DNA of 64,000 bases from Bufo bufo (taxonomy: Eukaryota; Chordata; Amphibia; Anura; Bufonidae): positions 330,744,294 through 330,808,293 of the forward strand of contig NC_053390.1 in assembly GCF_905171765.1 (NCBI RefSeq), read 5' to 3'. This document shows, piece after piece, positions 1 to 10,960 of this stretch. A program made the position numbers and the translations under genes. Each line of letters opens with the position of its first letter. Positions within the stretch are counted from its first letter, which is position 1. The notes under the pieces were generated by a model, which did no database searches, was not told the origin of the DNA, and saw nothing but the letters and a program-made list of their open reading frames with translations.

Positions 1-308
1 GGCTTCCAGGTTTTTTTTTTTTTTTGTTCTGTTCCCAATATTTTGTAGAGTAATATATAACCCCTCCCCAGTTCTTATTTTGTTCACACAGCCCAAATAA
101 AGAAATAAAGTAAATTTCTGTAATCGCAGTAAGCTTACAATTGCCCTGCCACCTGGCTGCTCATTTACATATAGCCAAACATGTAATCTTAAATGGTTGG
201 TGTAGCCAGGCATGTTTGATTACACGTGATCTGTGTTAGAAACTGCATTTATTTATGGCTGGTGTTAGGTTTGTGAGTAACATTGTTTGTTTCTGTTCTT
301 GTTTCCAG

Positions 309-324
309 GGTGGCTCTGGTTATG
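309..324 (+). CDS. HNRNPK: HNRNPK microexon (16 bp), linker before KH3
   Basis: A 16-bp exon lies between a pyrimidine-rich acceptor ending in tttccag and a gtaagt donor. It reads Gly-Gly-Ser-Gly-Tyr plus one base and joins in frame to the exon at 436. The peptide matches the glycine-rich linker just before the third KH domain of hnRNP K. The upstream exons are outside the window. The bases before 309 are intron. Confidence 0.75.
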
Positions 325-435
325 GTAAGTGAACATTTTTTATTTTATTTACTTTTGCAAACCTTTCTTGAGGGTACATTTGTTTGTGTAACTTTGTTCC
401 ACTGCCTTTTTTTTATTCTGTATTTTTGTTTTTAG

Positions 436-500
436 GTCGGGGATCCTACGGGGATATAGGTGGCCCTGTCATAACCACTCAAGTAACTATTCCAAAAGAT
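436..500 (+). CDS. HNRNPK: HNRNPK exon, glycine-rich linker and start of KH3
   Basis: This 65-bp exon has a tttttag acceptor and a gtaagt donor. Joined to the microexon it reads [20 protein letters not shown] then Lys-Asp, which is the segment entering KH domain 3 of hnRNP K. The phase is complete at the end, and the next exon starts with a whole Leu codon. Compared with the human protein as I recall it, the short DYSYAG stretch between Tyr and GRG is absent from this splice form. Confidence 0.9.
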
Positions 501-504
501 GTAA

Positions 505-816
<312 letters not shown>

Positions 817-1049
817 TAGGTTAATGGTGTCTAATAGCTGTGTACAACTCTAATTCCTTTTGTCCTTTTTCAGATTTTCTGCCTTCTTTTATCTGTCCTT
901 TTTTTTATATTACTAAAAATCAAGGGTGCCTTTAAACTAATTCTGCTTAATGAAATTAACAGCTCAACTTTCTGCCGTGAAACGACTGCTAAAGATTTGT
1001 TAAATGAACACTATTAATGTGCCTGTAGATAAATATTAGAAGAAATCAG

Positions 1050-1158
1050 TGGATGTTGGTTTAGTTCTGTGTGGAAGACTAGTGATTTTGTTGTTTTTAG
1101 TTAACAGCATTGACAACAAATCACGGTCTGCCATATGGCACAGACCATGCCTCTACAG
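1050..1158 (+). ncRNA. mir7-1: miR-7 precursor hairpin in the last HNRNPK intron
   Basis: The 5p arm at 1,072-1,095 reads TGGAAGACTAGTGATTTTG followed by TTGTT, identical to the deeply conserved miR-7-5p. The 3p arm at 1,114-1,135 starts CAACAAATCACGGTCTGCC and pairs with it, with a short loop between. Flanks starting GGATGTTGG and ending CTCTACAG match the lower stem of vertebrate mir-7-1. In human, MIR7-1 also lies in an HNRNPK intron, so host, strand and position agree. The 3p arm carries a G where I recall A in the human copy. Confidence 0.97.
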
Positions 1159-1350
1159 GACAAGTTACAGTCGTTTTGATTGGATGCAGTAATGCAGCGT
1201 TTCACATCTTTCTATTTACTAACCACTACTTTAATTTTTACTTGAATTGGCTTAATACTATAGCGTGTTTTGGGTTATTTGCCTTGTAATCCTCACTAAC
1301 TTATGCATATTAATTGTGCTTTATTAACTTGCGTGTTGGCATTTTGTTTT

Positions 1351-1373
1351 GGGGGGGGGGGGGGGGGGGGGGG
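1351..1373 (+). repeat. Poly-G tract, 23 G
   Basis: An uninterrupted run of 23 G sits in the last HNRNPK intron, between the miR-7 hairpin and the duplicated terminal acceptors, and is followed by a long T-run. Exact length is uncertain because homopolymers are hard to sequence. Confidence 0.9.
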
Positions 1374-1413
1374 TTTATAATTTTTTTTTTTTTTTAAGGT
1401 TTGTGTTCTTACA

Positions 1414-1564
1414 GGTTCTAATGCAAGATTTTCTTTTTTTTATAGTGTGAAGCAGTATTCTGAAGATTATTCTTATGGGTTTTGACTTCTAAACATTGAG
1501 AGGCACATGCTCAAGGGTTCTAATGTAAGATTCTCTTTTTTTATAGTGTGAAGCAGTATTCTGG
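1414..1564 (+). repeat. Tandem duplication containing two HNRNPK terminal acceptors
   Basis: A block of about 50 bp occurs twice with an offset of 101-102 bp: 1,414-1,462 and 1,516-1,563. Each copy has ggttctaatg, a pyrimidine tract, tatag, and then TGTGAAGCAGTATTCTG. The copies differ by a few substitutions and one indel. Confidence 0.9.
1446..1485 (+). CDS. HNRNPK: HNRNPK alternative C-terminus (upstream acceptor)
   Basis: Splicing from 770 to this acceptor gives Ser-Val-Lys-Gln-Tyr-Ser-Glu-Asp-Tyr-Ser-Tyr-Gly-Phe and a stop at 1,483-1,485. The acceptor has a strong T-rich tract ending in tatag. Mammalian hnRNP K has two C-terminal forms, one ending in SGKFF and one in DVEGF. This frog form also ends in Gly-Phe and may be the counterpart of the second, though the internal residues differ. 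If it is used, the downstream copy becomes 3' UTR. Confidence 0.7.
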
Positions 1565-1577
1565 CAAGTTTTTCTAA
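1547..1577 (+). CDS. HNRNPK: HNRNPK canonical C-terminus
   Basis: Splicing from 770 to this acceptor gives SVKQYSGKFF and a stop at 1,575-1,577, the canonical hnRNP K C-terminus. The sequence just after the stop (gactagtgaagaatgaagga, then tcctgcatc) resembles the human HNRNPK 3' UTR as I recall it, which supports this as the orthologous last exon. Confidence 0.93.
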
Positions 1578-2194
1578 GACTAGTGAAGAATGAAGGAATC
1601 CTGCATCTTTTGTTTTTCTTTATCTTCGCTTCTGATAAAAAAAAAAATAATAATATTAATAAAAACATTCCTCTGCTTCCTAGGTGTAATACATTTCAGG
1701 TGTAGAAAGTGGTGGTTGATATATAATCTAGCTCTTCGGCATGAGAGAATGTCTTATAGCAGTGCAGTCTGGGATCAGATGCAGCATGAGTGGGGTGCAT
1801 TTGAAAGCCATTTCTATTTATCAGCCTGAAGATATGGATGGTTTACTTACTGTATATATGTTAAGGAGGAGCAAATGGTAATCCCTATCCACTGAACAGT
1901 GGCAATAGCTGTTTTGTACGTAATTTTAACTACTTTTAAATTTAGTGAACTGTGGGGTTTGTTCTAGAATTGCTTTCACTGTCTGATGCCCTTATGCAGG
2001 GTCTCCCCACTTTGTTCTTGAACATGAAAGTTTTTAGTGTTAATTTGCATGAAGTACACACTCTCTGGTTTCTCTTTTACAGGACTCTGTAACAGACCAC
2101 ATTAATGAAGAAGAGGAAAGTGTACAGTGAGCAGTGACGAAAATGTAGTTCTCCTTTGCACTTGTTCTCATTTTACTATTATTTCTATTCTCAC

Positions 2195-2200
2195 AATAAA
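2195..2200 (+). promoter_or_regulatory. Proximal polyadenylation signal (AATAAA)
   Basis: A canonical AATAAA sits about 620 bases after the stop codon and is followed by GT/T-rich sequence. It is a plausible end for short HNRNPK mRNAs. Confidence 0.5.
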
Positions 2201-3248
2201 ACTGTTTTAAGGAAACAAAGTTCCATGGTGTGTTTTATCAAATGGTTTTCAAATCTAAATGGGTATTTAGCAATTTATCTCAAAAGAGAATTTGTATGCA
2301 GACTTTTAATTTTTTTTATTCCCACTGTTTTGTTTTTTTTTGTTTTTTTTTTTTGATATATCGTTTCTTGTGCTGTAGATTTCTCCTTTTATGTATTTTT
2401 TTCCGGACTTGGTTGTCTATTGATCACAATCCAAAACGCCTAATATTTTATCTCCCCATTTGGATTTGAAAAAAAAAAAAAAAGCTGGACAAGTGCAAGT
2501 AGCGCTTATTTTTCCACTGCCCGTGTACAACTTTCTTCTTTGGACAGTGTGCCTCATACAGAGTAGTGGAAATGATATGATCTCTTCCATTGAAAGGTTA
2601 TAATATAGCTAGTTTTAGTTATTTGTGTAGCTTGGATGTGGGTTTCTGCTGACACTTCAGATCTAGCATTAGAGGTTGCTCTTACCTGCAAGGTGTTTCT
2701 GGCAATCTGCATGAACAGCAGTGTAATAATGTTACACTTTGGAAAGCTTGCCTAATTGGTAGTAGATTTTCAGTGACTTTACATTTTAATTCAATGGTCT
2801 TGGGTTCACCCGTCTGCTATGTTTTTAAATGTATTATATATCAGGAACAAAATATGAATTTCTTTTTCAGGCTTAAGTGGATTCCAAAATATTTTGTTTA
2901 GAACAGCTCCAATGAAAAAAAACCTGGAATGCTTTCTTCCCCCTCCCCTCTTTCGTTGCTTTTGGATTACAAAGATCTGGATCACCGGATGCGTTTATTA
3001 GTAGTAACCAGCAGCGCTAAGAATCCACAAACAGCGGAGAATGCTCCACCTCAAAGAGAATTGTACAGAATTAGAGCTGAATGAATATATCTGCTTTATG
3101 TTAAAGATTTATTGTGTTTTTTGTTTTTTTTTCCTTAATTCAGTTATTACATGGAGAATGAAACTCCACTGAAGCATTTCTGTGCAAATCTTACTGGGAT
3201 AACTGTTAATATTTGAGCAGCTAATTTTTTTTTTTTGTTTGTTTTTCT

Positions 3249-3272
3249 CCCCCCCCCCCCCCCCCCCCCCCC
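3249..3272 (+). repeat. Poly-C tract, 24 C, in the HNRNPK 3' UTR
   Basis: An unbroken run of 24 C is preceded by T-rich sequence. It lies in the long 3' UTR of a gene that encodes a poly(C)-binding protein. It may be a simple homopolymer expansion, since another long C run occurs at 51,941-51,962. Confidence 0.85.
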
Positions 3273-3696
3273 TAATGTACTAATTCCAAGACCTGTTTTC
3301 TTTACCTGCTTTGTCTGTTTAGAAATTGGGGGATTGTGTTCGCTGTAACAATGTGCAGACTGTACACACTGCTGTTTTTAATCACTTTTACATTGGTATG
3401 TTGTAACTGAAATTAGTCACCTGTGTAGTGTAGATATGACCAGCTGTGCGCTCAGTTTTTATTACTATAATTAAAGTTTAAAGGATTTTTTTTATTCCTT
3501 AGATGTAGCCAATTGAGCAGTGAATACTTTGTGACGGAACAAAACGGCATTTAAAGTAGCCATTGTCTTTTGCTTTTTGTCAGTTTGGAAATGTCATGTA
3601 GGCTAGGGGAATTTACCTATTTTTGTTCTCTAAAACTTGGGTGCTTGATAGTTTACTCTACTCTAACCTGCTAAGTTCCCATTTATTTGGTATGCA

Positions 3697-3702
3697 AATA
3701 AA
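3697..3702 (+). promoter_or_regulatory. Distal polyadenylation signal (AATAAA)
   Basis: AATAAA sits in the context tatgcaaataaaag, with T-rich sequence just after. It is the best candidate for the end of the long HNRNPK transcript. A second AATAAA lies at 3,761. Confidence 0.55.
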
Positions 3703-3766
3703 AGTTTTTGCATCTGTACCAATCTTTGCATGGTGGCTACAAACAATGCAGAAAATGTCTAATAAA

Positions 3767-4737
3767 AAAACCCTCTTCAGTAAACAATTGCTTGCATAAT
3801 CTGGGCCACTCATGTTTAGCACAGTAGATGTTTGTCATGTGCTGACTTTTATCTTTGTCCCTCAATTTACATTTTGTTTCAATTAATGTGCACAATTTAG
3901 TAAGACAAATCTGCTTGTTTTTAAGCGTATTCTTTAAAGCTTGTTTGGCAGCTCCTATTAAACCATGGCTGCACTTCAGATATTTTAAGAGAATTCTGTT
4001 AGATGGAATCCATCTCCATTCAGGATCTTAATCAGATTTATGCTTTACAGTATCTCTATCTATGAATAGAGAAATCTGTGATAAGCCTGCAGCAAAGTCC
4101 GCATGAGATGCATGCAGATTTTGCATTGCAAAATGCATATATTGACACGATGCAGATTTAAAATATTGTGAAGGTATAAACACATTCACCCACAGTGCAC
4201 AGAATGCAAGAATCAATAGGAACTAGAGTTTGGGGAAATTTGTAATTTTACATACTAAGTTTCTAGGGGAAGTAACCTATTATGTTTTGGATTTCTTTGT
4301 GTAACATATATTTCACTGCTGCAGAACTGCATTATTTAGATATAACCTATCAATGGAAACCGCTAATAGTGGTAATGTTTGGTCTCTCAATTAAGGGGAT
4401 CTGTCACTAGGGACCTTCCTATCCAACTGTTTGCATAGACATATAGCTGTGGGTCACATGCTTAAGATTTCTTTTCGTTGATCTGTTTTTCCGTTTCAAG
4501 AAATGGACACAAGAAGTGAAGTTTGGGTGCAACAGTAACACTTGTGATGCAGTAATTGCACTGTGCCTAATTTGCATATAGAAAAAGTATAAATAGCTCA
4601 TTCACATGTCAGTGCTTTCTATCAGTGACTGAGCCAAAACCAGGAGCGGAGGGTACACAGATATATAAATATATAATATATCTATCTCTATATCACTGAT
4701 TTGTGAACAAGGCAAAACTTGGGCATGGTACCTTTTT
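3767..4737. other. Intergenic, no recognised element
   Basis: AT-rich sequence with only short chance reading frames. A TA-rich low-complexity patch lies at about 4,660-4,695. I see no gene here. Confidence 0.5.
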
Positions 4738-5090
4738 TTAAAGGGGTTGTCTTGGCACATCGCTAGGATATGCCCCCATTGTCTTATAGGTGTGTCTCCC
4801 ACCGCTTGGACCTGCGCCTATAATCGAGAACGAAGCCCCGCAAGTAAAGCAGGGCGCATGTGCAGCCGCCCTCCATTCATTTTCTATGGGGCTGCCGAAA
4901 GTAGCAGAGCGCTGTCTTGGCTATTTCCGTCAGCCCCATAAAATGAATGGGAGTGGAGGCCTCCCTCATTCACTTCTATGGGGAAGCCGACTTGGTGGTG
5001 GCGGCCAGACCGGAGTCCTCCAGCCACCACCGTTCTCTATATAGCTGGGACCTGCACCTGTAAGACAATGGGAGCATATCCCATTTGTTC
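4738..5090. repeat. Dispersed palindromic repeat, copy 1
   Basis: It starts at a TTAA with AAGGGGTTGTC and contains mirrored blocks (gaccTGCGCCTATA near the start, tgggacctgcacctgtaag near the end; ttctatggggc repeated in both senses). A second copy of the family is at 28,536-28,925. It is a MITE-like non-autonomous DNA element. The GC-rich reading frames inside it are not genes. Confidence 0.7.
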
Positions 5091-5374
5091 AGTAAGTTTC
5101 CATCCACTGCACAACTGATTTGTAGGGGGTCAGTTAACTTGCACCTCCAATCAGATATTCATGGTCTGCCTGAGGATAGGACATTAATAGTAAAATTCTG
5201 GACAGCCTCTTTACAATTGATGTTGGATACATCTAAAGAAGTAAAATATTTGCTCTGTACCCCCCAAGATTACTGGTAAAGCTCCCAAGATTGTCCTCTG
5301 AGCACGGAAGAAGCAGCATGATGCTTGTGTCACACAAGTGCTCTAAAGAGATTGGCTTGAATGTTTGCAATTTG

Positions 5375-5609
5375 TTAAAGGGGTTTTCTGGGATTTACTT
5401 ATTGATGACTCCTCAATATGAGATTGGCTGTATGAAGTGCACTGTGAACATGTAGGCCTCTTTCTTGGCCATGTTATGCCACTTTCATGAGTCACATGGT
5501 CCAGGTGCAGCTTGGCTCCATTCTAGTGGCCTCCTCAAACAGCTGATCTTGCATTCCCGTCTCTCATATTAATGATTTATCTCATGCAAATCCTGGAGAA
5601 CTTCTTTAA
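5375..5609. mobile_element. TTAA-flanked MITE (AAAGGGGTTTTCTGGGAT ends)
   Basis: It runs from TTAA-AGGGGTTTTCTGGGAT to the inverted ATCCTGGAGAACTTC-TTTAA. TTAA targets are used by piggyBac and Kolobok transposons. The interior carries no transposase. Confidence 0.7.
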
Positions 5610-6419
5610 TGTAAAATTTATTTTTCCAGAAAAACAAATGCGAAGTTGACACAAACCTGATATTTTTATTTTTTTGTATGAATAAGCCCCATAAAGGAAT
5701 GTGTCCCTTGGAGAACAGAACACACTAAAATAAAAAAAAATGGAAATACTATGGCACATTCAGATGTATGTTGAAGTGGTTGCCAAGGCGTTTGGTATCA
5801 TATTAAAGACCTAACTAAGATTTAAGGTGAAGCTGAACAAAGATGCAATAGAGTGCTAGTAGCACTTTATGGCGGTCACTTTGGAGAAACTGCAACAAAT
5901 CTGAACATTAGCACGGTCTGGAAGATGGGAATTGTGTGTTCTAAAGTCTTACATATTGGACATAAAAAACAATTGAAGAGTTTGTAAGATTTATATAGGG
6001 AATTGTGTGGAAGGAGATCAGTCATTTTTTGTCTTCACAAACTAGTCAGCATAGATCATTAATATCTGGTCAATTGGGGGTCCTACGTTCCCACTGATCA
6101 GCTGTTCCTTGCAGGTGCTGGAAGCACAGCTCGATTCAAAATGTAGTGGCCATGCCTAATTACTGCAGCCCAGCTCCAGCTGTGATTCTGGCTCTATTCA
6201 AAGTGATAGTTCTGGGTGCAGCTTATCAGTGGGGTGCCACTGAACAGATATTGATTGCCTATTCTGAGGATAGGTTAATATCAGGAGTCTAGTAACACCT
6301 TTTAAGAGACCATCTGAAAATGGAAGGGATCAAGGGAAAATTTGAGGGATTTAGATGTTTTGAATATTAAAACAATTTCTAAAGTATTGCCGGAATACAG
6401 TACCACAGATGTGAACCTA
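5610..6419. other. Intergenic, degraded repeat sequence
   Basis: No gene is seen. The part at about 6,060-6,300 (gtcctacgttcccactgatc, then gaggataggttaatatcagg) looks like a worn copy of a frog MITE that carries the mirrored gacctatcc / ggataggtc motif. Confidence 0.4.
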
Positions 6420-6725
6420 CCTTTAGGGTGCATTCACACGACCGTGAGTGTTTTGCGGTCTGCAAATCATGTATACCGGCCGTGTGCGTTCCGCAATTTG
6501 CAGACCGCACATGGCCAGCGCTATATAGAGAATGCCTAAGCTTGTCCTCGGTTGCAGGCAAGAACAGGATATGTTCTGTTCCGTGGCCCCGCAAAAATGA
6601 TAGAACAGATGCGGGGACAGCACACGGTGTGCTGTCCGCATCTTTTGCGGCCCCATTGAAATGAATAGGTCCGCACCTGTTCCGCAAATTTGTGGAACGG
6701 ATACAGATCCGTTTATACCCTTAGG
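6420..6725. mobile_element. PIF/Harbinger-type MITE
   Basis: The left end GGGTGCATTCACACGACCG begins a GC-rich, internally mirrored element (TTTGCGGTCTGCAA, then ttgcagaccgc). It belongs to the same broad class as 12,000-12,414 and 26,458-26,897. The target duplication is not clear here. Confidence 0.55.
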
Positions 6726-7434
6726 GAGACAGTCATCCACCTTAAAGTATGTTCCCCAAAACAAGGAGCGGAGCGGAGCTCTGCTGTGTTAGAATTCATT
6801 AATAAGTGGTTCTTCCTTATTAATCCAGCACAATAATGGGGTATTTCTGCCAATGTATACTAGTAGGACAGATAGAATTTTTAATTAATCACTAATTAAG
6901 TAGAGCAACCTGAGCCTACATAATCTAGTCCCTTTTACTCCATGAGCTGAAAGCTTGTCCTGCTGTTAGGACTGAGAGTAAACTGATGTAGAAATTAGTG
7001 CTTTCTTACTTCCTAAGCAGCAAAGTAATGGAGAGTTAGCATGCAGTAACCCCATAAGAAGGGCTCTCGAGTGGCTGAACTCAAAATAGACTACTCAAGT
7101 ACTGTGTCCTCTAAATACTGGAAATTCAACATAACGGCCCTGATTGATAGGACCTGCACTGCCAGAGGCACAGGCCTTCTCCGTGCATTGGAATTACATT
7201 TATGGCAGCGCTGAGCTGCTGTAGATTGAATTTATTTACACCAGTATCTGGCGGGAAAAAATGAATTAGCTGAGGCTGGCGGCCACGCCCCCTTCATTTT
7301 TTGTAGAGGTTCTAAAATGCTAGAAAAGTTGCAAATTCGGTGGATTTGCAACTTTTCTAAGGCAAAAGGGGAATTCTGATTTTCCCCATAGTATGAGCTC
7401 CAAGATGCACACCAAATCTGATTCAGGAGTGAGT

Positions 7435-7847
7435 TTAAAGGCTATAGACCACATTTGGAGTAATTTTTTAGGATTGCATTTTACTTATTTGGGGCTAAAA
7501 ATCATTTTTGCATTTGGTCTTTATTAGAATTTTCAGCAGTTTTTGTGATACATGGGTCACTTTCTATTTACAGATGATTGCTCATGTATAGCACTTATCT
7601 CTGATCTTGTGACCAAATGAACACTTTTTATGGCTAAATTATCAAATTGGTAAGAATGTGGCTTAAATGAGTGTTCAGGAGGTCAGAGATGGGAGTAAAC
7701 AGAAATTGACAGTGTGCAAATAGACAGAAATTTAACCCCTGTATCACAAAAGCTGCTAAAAATAAAGATCAATTGCAAAATGTATTTATTTTTAGCCCAA
7801 AATTTGTATAATTCAATAAAAATAAATTGCCCCAAAAGTATTCTTAA
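7435..7847. mobile_element. TTAA-flanked palindromic MITE
   Basis: The arms mirror each other: GATTGCATTTTACTTATTTG, then GGGCTAAAAATC on the left, and gcaaaatgtatttatttttagcccaaa on the right in reverse complement. TTAA occurs at both ends. Related copies are at 35,186-36,359 and 42,757-43,550. Confidence 0.65.
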
Positions 7848-8055
7848 CCTTTTATTAGCCTTAACCTTTTATAAGAGATGGACAGTGCTCTAGTAGAGGG
7901 TGCTGTAACTACACTAGGTGTTGTGAACAAAGGAAGACAGTCTAATGGCAGACATAAAAAAACTCATCATAGGTAAGTGCAGTTAGATTCCTGCACTATG
8001 CCCTACATATCCTGATACTTCGTTTATAGTGTCTGGACCCATGAAAGGTGCTCTT

Positions 8056-8491
8056 TTAAAGAGGACCTTTCACTACAATAAAAAAGCTAAACTAAGCATA
8101 CGGACATGGATACCTGCGCCCAGGGATCTCCCTGCACTTACTATTATCCCTGGGCGCCGCTCCGTTCTCCCGGTATAGGCTCCGGTATCTTCAGATTTTT
8201 GGCTCAACTGGGAGGAGCCTGCCGGCGTCTCCTCCCAGGATGTAGCTCTGGCCAATCGCAGTGCTCAGCTCATAGCCTGAGATGTTTTTTTTTTTTTCTC
8301 AGGTTATGAGCTGAGCGCTGCGATTGGCCAGCACTCCAGTTGAGCTGAAAATCTGAAGATACCGGAGCCTATACCGGGAGAACGGAGCGGCGCCCAGGGA
8401 TAATAGTAAGTGCAGGGAGATCCCTGGGCGCCGCTCTCCATGTCTGTATGCTTAGTTTAGATTTTTTATTGTAGTGAAAGGTCCTCTTTAA
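8056..8491. mobile_element. Foldback MITE with TTAA ends, 436 bp
   Basis: TTAA-AGAGGACCTTTCACTACAAT is on the left and its inverse GTGAAAGGTCCTCT-TTAA on the right. The whole element is one long palindrome with a T-run at its centre (about 8,283-8,298). The arms share the mirrored ctgggcgccgctccgttctc block. No transposase is present. Confidence 0.85.
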
Positions 8492-8614
8492 GGTAGATAA
8501 ACTTAGTCCTTTTCCAAATCCTTACTGCAGAAAATCTGAGTGGTTAATAATCTGTGGTTTGGATCTGTGTACTACTTGAGTAGAATACCTAGCTGGCCAG
8601 ATTGGCTTGACTTT

Positions 8615-8960
8615 TTGGTGGATTGAGACCTGCCTGTGACAAGGTCTTTATGACTATAATATAAAGGCCTCGAGATTCTCTTCAGTTCTTGGCAGACTTG
8701 AGTGCTGTAGACGCACACAATCTGCACTAGTGGAAGTCTTCAGTTACACCCTTGACTCATCTGAATGAGTAGGAATAGAATGATCTTTTGGTGGATTGAG
8801 ACCCAGAGTGTGAGAAGGTCTTTATGACTGTATCAGTGAGGCCTCTAGATAGTAATACAGACTAAAATATCTTAATGACTTGGCAGCTATGAGTGCCCTA
8901 GATACACAATCTGCACTGGATGAAGTCTCAGTAACACCCTTGACTCATCTGAATGAGTTG
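8615..8960. repeat. Two tandem copies of a 173-bp unit
   Basis: Units begin with ttttggtggattgagacc at about 8,613 and 8,786. Both contain aaggtctttatgactgta, ggcctc, acacaatctgcact and cacccttgactcatctgaat. The source is unknown; it could be part of a retroelement that continues to the right. Confidence 0.75.
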
Positions 8961-9169
8961 GGAACATCATGATGTCTTCAGCCAGAACATTATGATAGCT
9001 GTCACCATGGCCTTGTCTTTAATCAATACAATAGGTATAAAGGAAAACGTAGGCCAGCCTGAGCATTCAAGGAATGGAACTACCAAAGTAATGTCCTCCT
9101 GATAAAGGGAAAGGAATGCTTTCACCTTGGCATTTAACCTGGTTGCCATTAGATCACATTCTGGTAATC

Positions 9170-10051
9170 TACAGGGTGGGCCATTTATATGGATACACCT
9201 TAATAAAATGGTAATGGTTGGTGATATTAACTTCCTGTTTGTGGCACATTAGTATATGTGAGGGGGGGAAACTTTTCAAGATGGGTGGTGACCATGGTGG
9301 CCATTTTGAAGTCAGCCATTTTGAATCCAACTTTTGTTTTTTCAATAGGAAGTGGGTCATGTGACACATCAAACTTATTGGTAATTTCACAAGAAAAACA
9401 ATGGTGTGCGTGGTTTTAACATAACTTTATACTTTCATGAGTTATTTACAAGTTTCTGACCACTTATAAAATGTGTTCAATGTGCTACCCATTGTGTTGG
9501 ATTGTCAATGCAACCCTCTTCTCCCACTCTTCACACACTGATCGCAACACCGCAGGAGAAATGCTAGCACAGGCTTCCAGTATCCGTAGTTTCAGGTGCT
9601 GCACATCTCGTATAATCTGAAGGCAATCGTCTATGCTGTGAAGATACGAGATGTGCAGCACCTGAAACTACGGATACTGGAAGCCTGTGCTAGCATTTCT
9701 CCTGCGGTGTTGCTATCAGTGGGAGAAGAGGGTTGCATTGACAATCCAACACAATGGGCAGCACATTGAACACATTTTATAAGTGGTCAGAAACTTGTAA
9801 ATAACTCATGAAAGAATAAAGTTACGTTAAAACAAAGCACACCATTGTTTTTCTTGTGAAATTCCCAATAAGTTTGATGTGTCACATGACCCTCTTCCTA
9901 TTGAAAAAAAAAAAGTTGGATTCAAAATGGTCACCACCCATCTTGAAAAGTTTCCCCCCTCATATATACTAATGTGCCATAAACAGGAAGTTAATATCAC
10001 CAACCATTCCCATTTTATTAAGGTGTATCCATATAAATGGCCCACCCTGTA
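9170..10051. mobile_element. 882-bp Tc1/mariner-like foldback element
   Basis: The ends are TA-CAGGGTGGGCCATTTATAT and its exact inverse, and the element is a near-perfect palindrome centred at about 9,611. The arms hold a mirrored coding-like stretch (agatgtgcagcacctgaaac) that I recognise as the end of a Tc1/mariner-type transposase gene found in fish and frogs. The copy has lost the middle of the gene and become an inverted repeat. The flanking dinucleotide is TA. Confidence 0.8.
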
Positions 10052-10399
10052 GTGAAGATCTCTGGATTCAGAGACCATTCTCCCCGGAGTAATAGACCTT
10101 GATTCTGCCATTTGACAACAGTGTTGAGGGAGCCTCAAATAAGCCCAACAGATAGATAGGTGAGGTTCAGTTCTGTCCATGCCATGATCTTTTCCCGCTT
10201 CCTCAAGAATGGGTTCTGATTAGGTGCCACCCTACTTGTTGATATACAGCGTTCATGTCATGTCTGGCCTTACACAGACTACTTCCCCCTGGATGTGCAT
10301 GGTGAGTGACGGCATCTCCTACAGTTTTACAATCCTTGAAGTTTGTGGATGTAGACCTTTCAAGAGCCCATGGACTATATGCCCTGTCAACTACAATCC

Positions 10400-10960
10400 T
10401 CATTCTAGATGAGAGACATTAGTCAAAAGGAACCCGGCTGGATCACTTGGCTCTTTTGAGTTATGTTTCTATAGGCTCAGGATCTCTAGCGAGCATGAGT
10501 CCCAAAGGGTTCAAAAAGCTGCTGCTGACATGAGACCTAAAACCTTCTGCTGCCAAGATACTTTCCGTGCAAGCAAGAGGAAAGGAGATAAATATCTCTA
10601 GGTAATCTATTCTAAAAGATTACGAACATATTTATACTGGATAGAATGACCTATACCATGTTCCATTCTAATGTCCAACCAAAATATTGGAGAACCTTGA
10701 TCGCAGTTTCAAGATGGTGTTTACTGGCTAATGAATTAGGTATGGAATCAAAGTTATATCCCATGTTCCTTAAAGAGGCAACTATAGCAGACACCATCTT
10801 ATCTAACCTATCTAAAGTGAAATCGAATTGTCTCCACTATGGATATCTTCTTTCTGAAGAAGTCATTGAAGAAACTGAGGTTGATACATATTCTTTATAC
10901 CTGAAGTCTTAGGAACCACAATTACAGGGTAATAAGATTTTAATGTTCTCTCTGGAGTAG
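10400..10960 (-). pseudogene. Decayed retroelement pol fragment, DIRS-like (tentative)
   Basis: Minus-strand frames, with stops and shifts, give phrases such as KVLGLMSAAAFEPFGTHAR and SIPNSLASKHHLETAIKVLQ. These resemble the reverse transcriptase/RNase H region of DIRS-type retrotransposons. The match is by eye and the region is broken, so both family and limits are uncertain. Confidence 0.35.

Larger units (their letters stand above)
1578..3720 (+). other. HNRNPK: HNRNPK 3' untranslated region
   Basis: This is AT-rich non-coding sequence with no supported ORF. Its first 130 bases look conserved with mammalian HNRNPK. Candidate polyadenylation signals AATAAA are at 2,195-2,200, 3,697-3,702 and 3,761-3,766, so short and long forms are possible. 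A good pyrimidine tract plus AG at 2,069-2,082 could be a further acceptor; joined to the 770 donor it would encode only Arg-Thr-Leu before a stop. The distal end is an estimate. Confidence 0.65.

Noticed and set aside
6379..6764. Overlapping frames of about 100 codons on the minus strand
   Set aside because: They lie in a Harbinger-type palindromic MITE; similar chance frames occur in the copies at 12,000 and 58,653.
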